Of a stretch of DNA of 64,000 bases, positions 27,551-36,101 are shown one piece after another. The stretch is from Bartonella tribocorum CIP 105476 (lineage in GTDB: Bacteria > Pseudomonadota > Alphaproteobacteria > Rhizobiales > Rhizobiaceae). Every line of letters begins with the position of its first letter. Positions within the stretch are counted from its first letter, which is position 1. The stretch is taken from assembly GCF_000196435.1 (NCBI RefSeq), contig NC_010161.1, positions 2,313,001 through 2,377,000 of the forward strand. The letters are read 5' to 3'. The notes below the pieces were generated by a model. That model did no database searches. It saw only the letters and a list, made by a program, of their open reading frames with translations, and was not told the origin of the DNA. A program made the position numbers and the translations under genes.

Positions 27551-27916
27551 ATGCAATCTCAAAATCTTAATATTGATCTTTTGGTCGGCAAAAAAATTCG
27601 CTTAAGACGACAAATGCTAAAAATGTCTCAAACAACTTTAGGGCACGCTTTAGGTGTAAGCTTTCAACAAATTCAAAAATACGAAAAAGGCTTAAATCGT
27701 GTCAGCGCAGGGCGGTTAATGCAAATTTCCGATATTTTGAATGTTCCGATTTCCTTTTTTTATGCGGATATCATCACAAAACAACAGCCTCCACACCATC
27801 ACGATGAAGTCATCTCCAGCACAGAGGAATACCTGTTGCTCAAAAGGTTTAGAACGCTTACCTCGATAAAACAAAGAGCCATTCTACATCTTATCATGGA
27901 TGAGAATGCAAGCTAA
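27551..27916 (+). CDS. XRE-family (Trp-like) regulator, unit 7
   Basis: The 121-residue protein is MQSQNLNIDLLVGKKIRLRR, then QMLKMSQTTLGHALGVSFQQ in the HTH domain, and a C-terminus ending KQRAILHLIMDENAS. It differs from units 2 and 4 by Gln for Lys in the first HTH helix and by a PPHHHDE linker. It is identical to unit 9 over its full length, so the downstream set forms its own subfamily. The Shine-Dalgarno sequence GGGAGGG is in the leader stem. Confidence 0.92.
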   Translation: MQSQNLNIDLLVGKKIRLRRQMLKMSQTTLGHALGVSFQQIQKYEKGLNRVSAGRLMQISDILNVPISFFYADIITKQQPPHHHDEVISSTEEYLLLKRFRTLTSIKQRAILHLIMDENAS

Positions 27917-28048
27917 TACCACGCACGAGCGCACCACATTCTCTATAAAGCGATACGCGCTGTTCAAAGCCATACTCCCTCGATATGAATGCTTTATATT
28001 TCTTTCATAAAAAAGCACACCGCTTCTTATTCAAAAAACTGTTTTTTA

Positions 28049-28300
28049 TTGCCAATTTCCTGAAATTCCTTTATGAGTTAAAAGGTGTTTTGGTCGCATA
28101 CGCAACGACCAATAGGGATTCAAAAACCCGAAACCTCGTACATTAATTTGTCCCACTCTGTGGGTATCCCGGAATTCCGGGAGTTTTTGCTATGTCCAGG
28201 TGCTGTCCCAGCACTAAAAGCAAAAAAGCTGATTCGAGGTCAGTATTTTTGACTCCCGGAATACTCGTGCGAGGGCGCTCGCAACCGGCGGGAGGGTAAA
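28049..28300 (+). ncRNA. Brt-type leader RNA, unit 8
   Basis: Promoter: TTGCCA (28049), 17-bp spacer, TATGAG (28072). The long-range helix pairs TCAAAAA (28120) with TTTTTGA (28246) and ACCTCG (28133) with CGAGGT (28235). Apical hairpin GTGCT/AGCAC and inner stem TTTTTGCT/AGCAAAAA. The terminal CTCCCGG/CCGGCGGGAG element is intact. Confidence 0.9.
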
Positions 28301-28759
28301 ATGCAATCTCAAAATCTTAATATTGATCTTTTGGTCGGCAAAAAAATTCGCTTAAGACGACAAATGCTAAAAATGTCTCAAACAACTTTAGGGCACGCTT
28401 TAGGTGTAAGCTTTCAACAAATTCAAAAATACGAAAAAGGCTTAAATCGTGTCAGCGCAGGGCGGTTAATGCAAATTTCCGATATTTTGAATGTTCCGAT
28501 TTCCTTTTTTTATGCGGATATCATCACAAAACAACAGCCTCCACACCATCACGATGAAGTCATCTCCAGCACAGAGGAATACCTGTTGCTCAAAAGGTTT
28601 AGAACGCTTACCTCGATAAACAAAGAGCCATTCTACAGCTTATCATGGATGAGAATGCAAGCTAACACCACGCACGAGCGCACCACATTCTCTATAAAGC
28701 GATACGCGCTGTTCAAAGCCATACTCCCTCGATATGAATGCTTTATATTTCTTTCATAA
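28301..28759 (+). CDS. XRE-family regulator, unit 8, frameshifted C-terminus
   Basis: The first 107 residues equal unit 7, including the whole HTH domain. One A is missing in the run at about 28617-28621 (GATAAACAAAG instead of GATAAAACAAAG). The normal C-terminus is replaced by an unrelated 45-residue tail ending FKAILPRYECFIFLS, for 152 residues in all. The DNA-binding part could still be made, but the C-terminal helix implicated in dimer or ligand contacts is lost. It may be a pseudogene. Confidence 0.75.
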   Translation: MQSQNLNIDLLVGKKIRLRRQMLKMSQTTLGHALGVSFQQIQKYEKGLNRVSAGRLMQISDILNVPISFFYADIITKQQPPHHHDEVISSTEEYLLLKRFRTLTSINKEPFYSLSWMRMQANTTHERTTFSIKRYALFKAILPRYECFIFLS

Positions 28760-28797
28760 AAAAGCACACCGCTTCTTATTCAAAAAACTGTTTTTTA

Positions 28798-29047
28798 TTG
28801 CCAATTTCCTGAAATTCCTTTATGAGTTAAAGGGTGTTTTGGTCGCATACGCAACGACCAATAGGGCTCTAAAACCCGAAAACTCGTACATTAATTTGTC
28901 CCACTTTGTGGGTATCCCGGAATTCCGGGAGATTTTGCTATGTCCAGGTGCTGTCCCAGCGCTAAAAGCAAAATGCTGATTCGAGTTCAGTGTTTTAGAC
29001 TCCCGGAATACTTATGCGAGGGCGCTCGCAACCGGCGGGAGGGTGAA
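28798..29047 (+). ncRNA. Brt-type leader RNA, unit 9
   Basis: Promoter: TTGCCA (28798), 17-bp spacer, TATGAG (28821). The long-range helix pairs TCTAAAAC (28868) with GTTTTAGA (28992) and ACTCG (28882) with CGAGT (28982). Inner stem ATTTTGCT/AGCAAAAT and apical hairpin GTGCT/AGCGC. The terminal SD-sequestering stem is intact. Confidence 0.9.
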
Positions 29048-29413
29048 ATGCAATCTCAAAATCTTAATATTGATCTTTTGGTCGGCAAAAAAATTCGCTT
29101 AAGACGACAAATGCTAAAAATGTCTCAAACAACTTTAGGGCACGCTTTAGGTGTAAGCTTTCAACAAATTCAAAAATACGAAAAAGGCTTAAATCGTGTC
29201 AGCGCAGGGCGGTTAATGCAAATTTCCGATATTTTGAATGTTCCGATTTCCTTTTTTTATGCGGATATCATCACAAAACAACAGCCTCCACACCATCACG
29301 ATGAAGTCATCTCCAGCACAGAGGAATACCTGTTGCTCAAAAGGTTTAGAACGCTTACCTCGATAAAACAAAGAGCCATTCTACATCTTATCATGGATGA
29401 GAATGCAAGCTAA
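29048..29413 (+). CDS. XRE-family (Trp-like) regulator, unit 9
   Basis: The 121 residues are identical to the unit 7 product. The frame is open 36 codons upstream into the leader, but GGGAGGGTGAA directly precedes the ATG at 29048, which is the family start. Units 7 to 10 repeat with spacings of 750, 747 and 751 bp between start codons, and their spacers are nearly identical too. This points to recent tandem duplication. Confidence 0.92.
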   Translation: MQSQNLNIDLLVGKKIRLRRQMLKMSQTTLGHALGVSFQQIQKYEKGLNRVSAGRLMQISDILNVPISFFYADIITKQQPPHHHDEVISSTEEYLLLKRFRTLTSIKQRAILHLIMDENAS

Positions 29414-29545
29414 TACCACGCACGAGCGCACCACATTCTCTATAAAGCGATACGCGCTGTTCAAAGCCATACTCCCTCGATATGAATGCTTTATATTTCT
29501 TTCATAAAAAAGCACACCGCTTCTTATTCAAAAAGCTATTTTTTA

Positions 29546-29798
29546 TTGTCAATTTCCTGAAATTCCTTTATGAGTTAAAAGGTGTTTTGGTCGCATACGC
29601 AACGACCAAGAGGGTCTTGAAAGCCCGAAAATCTAAGCATGAATTTACCCCACTCTGTGGGTATCCCGGAATTCCGGGAGTTTTTGCTATGTCCAGGTGC
29701 GTCTTCGCACTAAAAGCAAAAAAAGCTGATTAGGTTTCAGTACTTTCAAGCTCCCGGAATACTTATGCGAGGGCGCTCGCAACCGGCGGGAGGGTAAA
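29546..29798 (+). ncRNA. Brt-type leader RNA, unit 10
   Basis: Promoter: TTGTCA (29546), 17-bp spacer, TATGAG (29569). The long-range helix pairs CTTGAAAG (29616) with CTTTCAAG (29743) perfectly and AATCTAA (29630) with TTAGGTT (29730) through one G-U pair. Apical hairpin GTGCG/CGCAC and inner stem TTTTTGCT/AGCAAAAA. The terminal element is intact. Confidence 0.9.
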
Positions 29799-30164
29799 AT
29801 GCAATCTCAAAATCTTAATATTGATCTTTTTGTTGGCAAAAAAATTCGCTTGAGACGACAAATGCTAAAAATGTCTCAAACAACTTTAGGGCATGCTCTA
29901 GGTGTAAGCTTTCAACAAATTCAAAAATACGAAAAAGGCTTAAATCGTGTCAGCGCGGGGCGGTTAATGCAAATTTCCGATATCCTCAATGTCTCGATTT
30001 CCTTTTTTTATGCGGATATCATCACAAAACAACAGCCTCCACACCATCACGATGAAGTTATTTCGAATACTGAAGAATACCTGTTGCTCAAAAGATTTAG
30101 AACGCTCACCTCGATAAAACAAAGAGCCATTCTACAGCTTATCATGGATGAGAATGCAAGCTAA
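29799..30164 (+). CDS. XRE-family (Trp-like) regulator, unit 10
   Basis: The 121-residue protein is MQSQNLNIDLFVGKKIRLRR with the QMLKMSQTTLGHALG helix. It differs from unit 7 at a few positions (VSISFFY for VPISFFY, ISNTEEY for ISSTEEY). It is the last gene of the array. The codons at the C-terminus (KQRAILQLIMDENAS) mix features of both subfamilies, which suggests gene conversion among copies. Confidence 0.92.
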   Translation: MQSQNLNIDLFVGKKIRLRRQMLKMSQTTLGHALGVSFQQIQKYEKGLNRVSAGRLMQISDILNVSISFFYADIITKQQPPHHHDEVISNTEEYLLLKRFRTLTSIKQRAILQLIMDENAS

Positions 30165-30822
30165 CACCACGCACGAGCGCACCACATTCTCTATAACGCG
30201 ATACGCGCTATAAGGTGCTACACGCTCTGTTCTTAACAGACCTCATACACCTTTAAAGGACACAAAGCCCCTTCCCAATCCAATTTTTCAGCAATCAAGC
30301 TTCTCAGAACAAAACTCCGCTTTCCGTTTCATGGGGTTGATTTCACAAGATTATTCGGACAAGTTTCCCCACACAATATCCACGCGTCATTCTCATAAAA
30401 ACGCCTCATAGATTTACAGAACTTCTCTCATCCGTCTCAATGAGATTTTACAACACCAACAGGATAAATTTCCCCCAAATCCTCAAAAATCTCAAAAATT
30501 TTTGTGCAAATTTTTAAAAAGCTTGCGTCTTGGCACTTTTTATGGTCTTGCAAAGAACTGAAAAGCAAGAATACATCAAGGTCCTTTTTGTCCTTAAGCT
30601 TTTCTCTGCAAAGCTCATAAGAAAACTTATGAGAGAACCCCATGAGAAAATTCATGGTAAGACAGATGAAAAGTACACAAAGACCATGAGGGAACCGCAA
30701 AACGAATAAAAGGTTTTGAATCTAAAAACAACAAAAGAGTTCACTGTTAAGGCAGCAAAGAAAAGCGCCATAGGGACAAAGTAAGAGAACTCTTTTTGCA
30801 AGAAGAGAATTGGATAGAAACG
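30165..30822. other. Gene-free region between the array and efp
   Basis: The first 50 bp repeat the spacer that follows other regulators, then the similarity stops. An 87-codon frame on the minus strand (30437-30700) has no family resemblance. The efp promoter must lie in the right half. Confidence 0.45.
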
Positions 30823-31398
30823 ATGAAAATTAATGGCAATGAAATTCGCCCCGGGAATGTGATAGAGCATCAAGGAAGCTTGTGGGTTGCTGTCAAATGT
30901 AATGCCGTTAAACCTGGAAAAGGTGGTGCATTTAATCAGGTTGAACTAAAAAATTTACTGGATGGTACAAAACTCAATGAACGCTTTCGTGCCGCTGAAA
31001 CGGTTGAAAGGGTCCGCCTTGAACAAAAAGATTTTACCTTTCTTTATCAACAAGGGGATGCTTTGGTTTTTATGGATTCAGAGTCGTATGAACAGCTTGA
31101 ACTCCAAAAAGACTTTGTTGGTGAACGTGCTGCTTTCTTGCAAGATGGGATGACTGTCACAGTTGAACTTTATCAAGAAAAGCCTATCGGCATCTCCCTA
31201 CCTGATCAAGTTGCTGTCACGATTGTCGAAGCCGATCCGGCTCTTAAAGGACAAACGGTGACCTCCTCTTATAAACCCGCCATTCTTGAAAACGGGATTC
31301 GTATTCTTGTGCCCCCTTTTATGAATGCCGGTGAGCGTATCATTGTCGACACCAACGAGTTGATTTATTTGCGTCGTGCAAATGAAAAAGATAAATAA
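30823..31398 (+). CDS. efp: Elongation factor P
   Basis: The 191-residue protein starts [20 protein letters not shown]. The loop [15 protein letters not shown] contains the Lys that is modified by beta-lysylation in species with EpmA. The middle OB domain ([20 protein letters not shown]) and C-terminal domain ([27 protein letters not shown]) are complete. I take the ATG at 30823; the frame could start nine codons earlier, but homologues begin here. EF-P relieves ribosome stalling at polyproline. suhB follows after 11 bp, so they are probably co-transcribed. Confidence 0.97.
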   Translation: MKINGNEIRPGNVIEHQGSLWVAVKCNAVKPGKGGAFNQVELKNLLDGTKLNERFRAAETVERVRLEQKDFTFLYQQGDALVFMDSESYEQLELQKDFVGERAAFLQDGMTVTVELYQEKPIGISLPDQVAVTIVEADPALKGQTVTSSYKPAILENGIRILVPPFMNAGERIIVDTNELIYLRRANEKDK

Positions 31399-31409
31399 AG
31401 GAATAAAAA

Positions 31410-32201
31410 ATGGCCCATTCTGCAATCATGAATGTCATGGTGCAAGCTGCCATGAAAGCAGGACGCTCGTTGGTGCGTGATTACGGTGAAGTGCAAAATT
31501 TGCAAGTGTCCTTAAAAGGACCAGCCGATTACGTCAGCCAAGCCGATCGCAAAGCGGAAAAAATTATTTTCAACGAATTAAGCAAAGCACGCCCCAAATT
31601 TGGTTTTCTGATGGAAGAATCTGAGGAAATCGTTGGAGAAGATTCACAACATCGTTTTATTGTTGACCCTTTAGATGGCACCACAAATTTTCTCCATGGC
31701 ATTCCTTTTTTTGCTGTTTCCATTGCTTTAGAAAGCCAAGGCAAAATCGTTGCAGCTGTCATTTACAACCCCGTGAATGATGAGCTCTTTACCGCAGAAC
31801 GCGGCAGTGGTGCTTTTTTCAACGACCGGCGCTGTCGCGTTTCCGCACGGAAAAGATTAGAAGATTGTGTCATTGCCACCGGCATGCCTCATTTTGGACG
31901 CCCAGGTCATGGAACCTACCTTATTGAATTACGCAATATGATGATGGAAGTTGCTGGACTTCGCCGTTTTGGTGCTGCGGCGCTTGATTTAGCCTATGTT
32001 GCTGCTGGAAGAACTGATGGCTATTGGGAAGACAACCTGCAAATTTGGGATATGGCTGCTGGAATATTGATGGTTCGCGAAGCCGGTGGTTTTGTCACCG
32101 ATAAAGAAGGGGGGGATGATATCTTCCGCAAAAAGAACATCATCGCTGGCAACGAACACATTCGCACCAAGTTAGAAAAAGTTCTCAAAAAAGGCATTTA
32201 G
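31410..32201 (+). CDS. suhB: Inositol monophosphatase family protein SuhB
   Basis: The 263-residue protein carries the family metal-binding motifs: EES at about 70, DPLDGTTNFLHGIP near 92 and WDMAAGILMVREAGG near the end. SuhB dephosphorylates inositol phosphates and in bacteria also has roles in RNA processing and antitermination. AAAGGAATAAAAA precedes the ATG. It lies behind efp. A broken 5'- and 3'-truncated copy follows directly. Confidence 0.95.
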   Translation: MAHSAIMNVMVQAAMKAGRSLVRDYGEVQNLQVSLKGPADYVSQADRKAEKIIFNELSKARPKFGFLMEESEEIVGEDSQHRFIVDPLDGTTNFLHGIPFFAVSIALESQGKIVAAVIYNPVNDELFTAERGSGAFFNDRRCRVSARKRLEDCVIATGMPHFGRPGHGTYLIELRNMMMEVAGLRRFGAAALDLAYVAAGRTDGYWEDNLQIWDMAAGILMVREAGGFVTDKEGGDDIFRKKNIIAGNEHIRTKLEKVLKKGI

Positions 32202-32214
32202 CTCTCAAAAAAAA

Positions 32215-32755
32215 TCTTAAAACCACCAGATTACGTCAACCAAACCGATCACAAAGTAGAAAAAATTATTTTCAATTAACTAAGCAAAGTGCGCCCTAAA
32301 TTTGGTTTTCTGATGGAAGAGTCTGAGGAAATCGTTGGAGAAGATTCGCAACATCGTTTTATTGTTGACCCTTTAGATGGCACCACAAATTTTCTCCATG
32401 GCATTCCTTTTTTTGCTGTTTCCATTGCTTTAGAAAGCCAAAGCAAAATCGTTGCAGCTGTCATTTACAACCCCGTAAATGATGAACTTTTTACCGCAGA
32501 ACGGGGCAGTGGTGCTTTTTTCAACGACCGGCGCTGTCGCGTGTCCGCACGGAAAAGATTAGAAGATTTGTGTCATTGCCACCGGCATGCCTCATTTTGG
32601 ACGCCCAGGTCATGGAACCTACCTTATTGAATTACGCAATATGATGATGGAAGTTGCTGGACTTCGCCGTTTTGGTGCTGCGGCGCTTGATTTAGCCTAT
32701 GTTGCTGCTGGAAGAACTGATGGCTATTGGGAAGACAACCTGCAAATTTGCAATA
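32215..32755 (+). pseudogene. Truncated, frameshifted suhB copy
   Basis: From CCAGATTACGTCAACCAAAC to GACAACCTGCAAATTTG the DNA follows suhB 31524-32046. The start codon region is missing, a stop interrupts early (TTCAATTAACTAAG), and an extra T in AAGATTTGTGTC shifts the frame at about 32567. The middle is almost identical to suhB, which suggests a recent copy or gene conversion. Confidence 0.93.
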
Positions 32756-33134
32756 GAACGCCCCGCATACAAATAGTTCACAAAACCATCACCAACGATC
32801 AAGCCCCTATAAACCCCTAAAGATACAATGACAGCCTAGCCAATATTATTGACACTGTTGTTCCCCTCAATTCCCCTACAAACAAACCAGAAAACAAAAA
32901 GCACCACCACAACAAAACGCTCTCAAAAACAATAAATATACCTGCTGCAAAAACCCGCCCCTACTCTTCTTAAGAAATCACCCTTACGCTGCCGAAAAAA
33001 GATTGCCTCCAAAAACCTACCCTCTCCTCTCCCATAAGAACTGTCACATATGCCTCTCACTGCTTTTCACCCCTACATAGCAACAGAAACTTCAGCAAAT
33101 CCATTACACTCCACCCTCCCCCTTCATTTAACCA
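32756..33134. other. Gene-free stretch
   Basis: Past the suhB remnant there is no coding frame with support. The sequence is AC-rich on the plus strand with many CCC and AAA runs. Confidence 0.4.
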
Positions 33135-34409
33135 TTATTTTAGATAATCTATGTAATGCCCACGAGATTTATAGTAACAAAAATCCTTATTCTCAAAAAC
33201 CGCAGCCTGCATTTTACTTGCAACCTGTTGTTGATCCTCTTTAATAACCTCTTCGAGTTTCTTTACCTTCTCATCACCGAAGATAATTTTTAATTTTTCT
33301 TGTGAATTTCCTATTTCGACAAGCATTTTCCAAAAGATCCATTGATTATCACATTTCTTATTTGACACCTTCATCCATTCTCTGGCTCCTAATTTGTAAG
33401 CTTTTTCAAATGTCGGAGTCTCTTTAGCAATACGTAACCCCTTTTTCTTTTCTTTATCTCTCTCTTTACAAGTATCGATTTCATATCTAACCGTAGAGTA
33501 ACGACAATTTTCATCAAAGGCCATATATCCTTCTTTCACCGTATCAATAAGCTGCTTATAGTAAATAAAAGTCTCTCTCGCCTTCTTATAATCACTGGAA
33601 ATATCATATAATAATGACAGAAGTTCTCTTTTATAAATGCATAGTAATTCAGAATCCCCCGGCATATTATAATACCAGCACGGCAGGATCTCTTCTAGCG
33701 TTTCATATTCCGTATATTTGGGTAGGTCTTTATAATAGATTTCCATAGATGCTAGCTCTTCATAGCACCCTGAAGCTTTATCTTTTTGTTGCTGTTCATA
33801 TTCAGCTTTAAGCATATCATCAACCACATATAAACACCAATGAAGCAACAACGTCGTAGGCTTATATCGCTTTTTTCTCGTAAAAGGATCCACAAACTCT
33901 CGTAATTTGATACCATTCTGTCTCATTAACCTTACAACTTTACGATAAATTTTCTTAAAAATTGGGCACATCATTAATTCATTTATTCTTTCAGTGTGCT
34001 CAGCAGTGAGTTCTTTTGTCAGCGCTTCACCATACAAAAACCACGCTTCTCCATACCCTTGCATACAAATATCTTTTATCATCAAAGGCCATTGTCCTTT
34101 AGATTCAGAAAAGTCTCCAGGACTTTTTATCTCCAGTATACTCCTCTCCCAATATCTTACTTCTTCATCCCATTGTTTAATCCATTCTTGTGGTATTTTT
34201 CGTGTTTTTTGAAAAAGCCTTTGCTCCCATTGTGCAATAATATTTCGATATATCGCGCACTCTCGATCTTTCAGCTGCAGAAATTGCTCACATTGCTCAA
34301 GTTGTTCACTTAATTGCTTTTTTTGATGATTTGCTAACCAAAGATTATAAATTATAATTCCTGCTATGATTATTCCTACTATAACTATGAAAGTATCGTA
34401 ATCACCCAT
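33135..34409 (-). CDS. Unknown protein, N-terminal membrane anchor plus coiled coil
   Basis: The 424-residue protein has a strong Shine-Dalgarno AAAAAGGAGCGAGG before the ATG. Residues 6-28 (TFIVIVGIIIAGIIIYNLWLA) form one membrane helix. A charged coiled coil follows (KKQLSEQLEQCEQFLQLKDR), then a long helical, Lys/Glu/Tyr-rich cytoplasmic part with no motif I recognise. It contains many Cys and Trp residues and is AT-rich. It is flanked by suhB remnants and integrase debris, so it may have been acquired. I propose no function. Confidence 0.6.
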   Translation of the reverse strand: MGDYDTFIVIVGIIIAGIIIYNLWLANHQKKQLSEQLEQCEQFLQLKDRECAIYRNIIAQWEQRLFQKTRKIPQEWIKQWDEEVRYWERSILEIKSPGDFSESKGQWPLMIKDICMQGYGEAWFLYGEALTKELTAEHTERINELMMCPIFKKIYRKVVRLMRQNGIKLREFVDPFTRKKRYKPTTLLLHWCLYVVDDMLKAEYEQQQKDKASGCYEELASMEIYYKDLPKYTEYETLEEILPCWYYNMPGDSELLCIYKRELLSLLYDISSDYKKARETFIYYKQLIDTVKEGYMAFDENCRYSTVRYEIDTCKERDKEKKKGLRIAKETPTFEKAYKLGAREWMKVSNKKCDNQWIFWKMLVEIGNSQEKLKIIFGDEKVKKLEEVIKEDQQQVASKMQAAVFENKDFCYYKSRGHYIDYLK

Positions 34410-34734
34410 CCTCGCTCCTTTTTCTCCTCACCGACATTTCACACAGCTCTCTTATCGACTCCTCGATATTGTATCAATATGTATATAACGGATTCAAAGT
34501 TTTCTATATATTCTGCGTTAACAAAAATAGCATACAAAATATAGATAATAATATTGATAAATACAAACAATTCGTATTTTAATTATACTATTCTTGTGCT
34601 TTATACGCTTTAAAGAAAAGCTTTATAACTCTTAAAATGAACTTCCCCGATAGAGTGGTTCAAAGTACTCAAAAGCCTAACACAGCAAAACATGGCTGCG
34701 TGCTCTCTTAGCTCTGTTTTGCAAAATCGATAAA
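34410..34734. other. Intergenic, promoter region of the unknown gene
   Basis: Very AT-rich and without a coding frame. Confidence 0.35.
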
Positions 34735-35010
34735 AAGCATTTCTCAACCCATTTATCGGCTCTTTTTCCATAAGCCGGCACCATCACACATTTTGCCACC
34801 CTCCAATGTTGCTACAACCCTTAAAACTTGAGAGGATTCATAAGAAGCATTGTTCTTTCTCAAGTGTTTTACGCCATACAAACTTCCCTACTTTTTACAT
34901 GCAAGAGACATGATTTTAATTGATTCACCATCATAGGTTTAAAATAAGAAAATCCTATGATTTTAGAAGCTCTCATCCAACGTGGAAAACAATGAATTAT
35001 CCTTATAAAT
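34735..35010 (-). pseudogene. Integrase 5'-end remnant
   Basis: Read from right to left, it holds the dispersed upstream element (AAAATAAGAAAATCC...) and a short N-terminal piece of the integrase (GCCGGCACCATCACACATTT, matching 35608-35630 and 48716-48735). It lies directly next to the longer remnant at 35046, in tandem. Confidence 0.7.
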
Positions 35011-35045
35011 CAACGTGAAGACAGTTATAAAGAGAGCGATCCCAT

Positions 35046-35860
35046 TCAATTCATAGCTGGTCTATTAATGGTTTTATAGAGTTGTTTACCTAAGAGAGCG
35101 CGTGCTTTTTCTACTGCTTGTAAATCAACATTTAATCCCAAAGCAGCCGCATGTTTGAGACAAATATTAAGACGATTAAGAGCTCTATTAGCTGTTGCTG
35201 CTTTTGTATGCCAAATGGGAGCAAAGGTATCACGTATCTCTGTTTGTGTAATTTCTGAAATGGGCAAACATCCTAATTTAGGGAGAATATGAAGTTGTAA
35301 AGGCGAAAACCAATCTCCATTTTTCCCATCTCTTTTTAATTCAGCTTTACGGCTTTCAAAAGTATCCAAAGCAATATCTTTTAAATAATGGAGACCGCTT
35401 ATTGCCTCACGCTTTTGTTTTTCACGTTCTTTAATGGGGTCACGCCCTTCACGCAAAACAGAACGCCACCCAGTTGCCAATTCACGGGCTTGTTTTAAAG
35501 AGAAATGTCTCAAAGCGCACCCAATCCCATTTCACGACGGCGCCCGTGAAGGGTATAACGATAAATCCATTGAGCACCTCTATCTTTACGTTTATGAAGA
35601 AGCAAACCGGCACCATCACACACTTTACCAGCCCGTGGGTATTGCGATACAGCTCTTGGCATTTGAGAGCGTTCATAAGAACCATTTTTAGTCTTTTCTT
35701 ATACAAATTTGACCCACACAATCCTCCCGCTTTTGACGTGCAAGCAAGTGATGTTGATTGATTCAAGATAAACAGATTTGAAATAAGAGAATCTTACGAT
35801 ATTCGGGACTCTCATTCGATATGAATAAGGCTGAATTATCTATATAAATTAATGCGTTGT
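35046..35860 (-). pseudogene. Integrase N-terminal half, frameshifted
   Basis: The frame 35046-35513 reads RHFSLKQARELATGWRSVLR, then DTFESRKAELKRDGKNGDWF and ISEITQTEIRDTFAPIWHTK, ending KTINRPAMN at a stop. A second frame upstream gives the DUF4102 N-terminal arm-binding part (KVCDGAGLLLHKRK, YRYTLHGRRREMGLG) after correcting one shift near 35515. The catalytic domain is absent. Upstream DNA to about 35860 is the dispersed element. It is the best-preserved copy of the N-terminal half in the window. Confidence 0.88.
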
Positions 35861-36101
35861 CAATGAATAAAGATTAACTTGGCATCGTTTTATATTCTAC
35901 ATAAAGAAAGCATTTTTATAAAGATGCTCCCTTTCAAGTAGAAAAAAGCACAACCAGAATTCAAAAAGAAAAACGCCTCAATTTTTGCCCCTCTTTTTTA
36001 TCTTAATTCTTGCCTCTCTTTTTCCCATGAGCCCTTAAATGATCATCCTCTGCTTGTAAAAATGGTATTCCCCCCAATTACTGCTCTTGCATTAAGAACC
36101 C

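Noticed and set aside
30437..30700. 87-codon minus-strand frame before efp
   Set aside because: No ribosome-binding site or recognisable domain; overlaps the likely efp promoter region.
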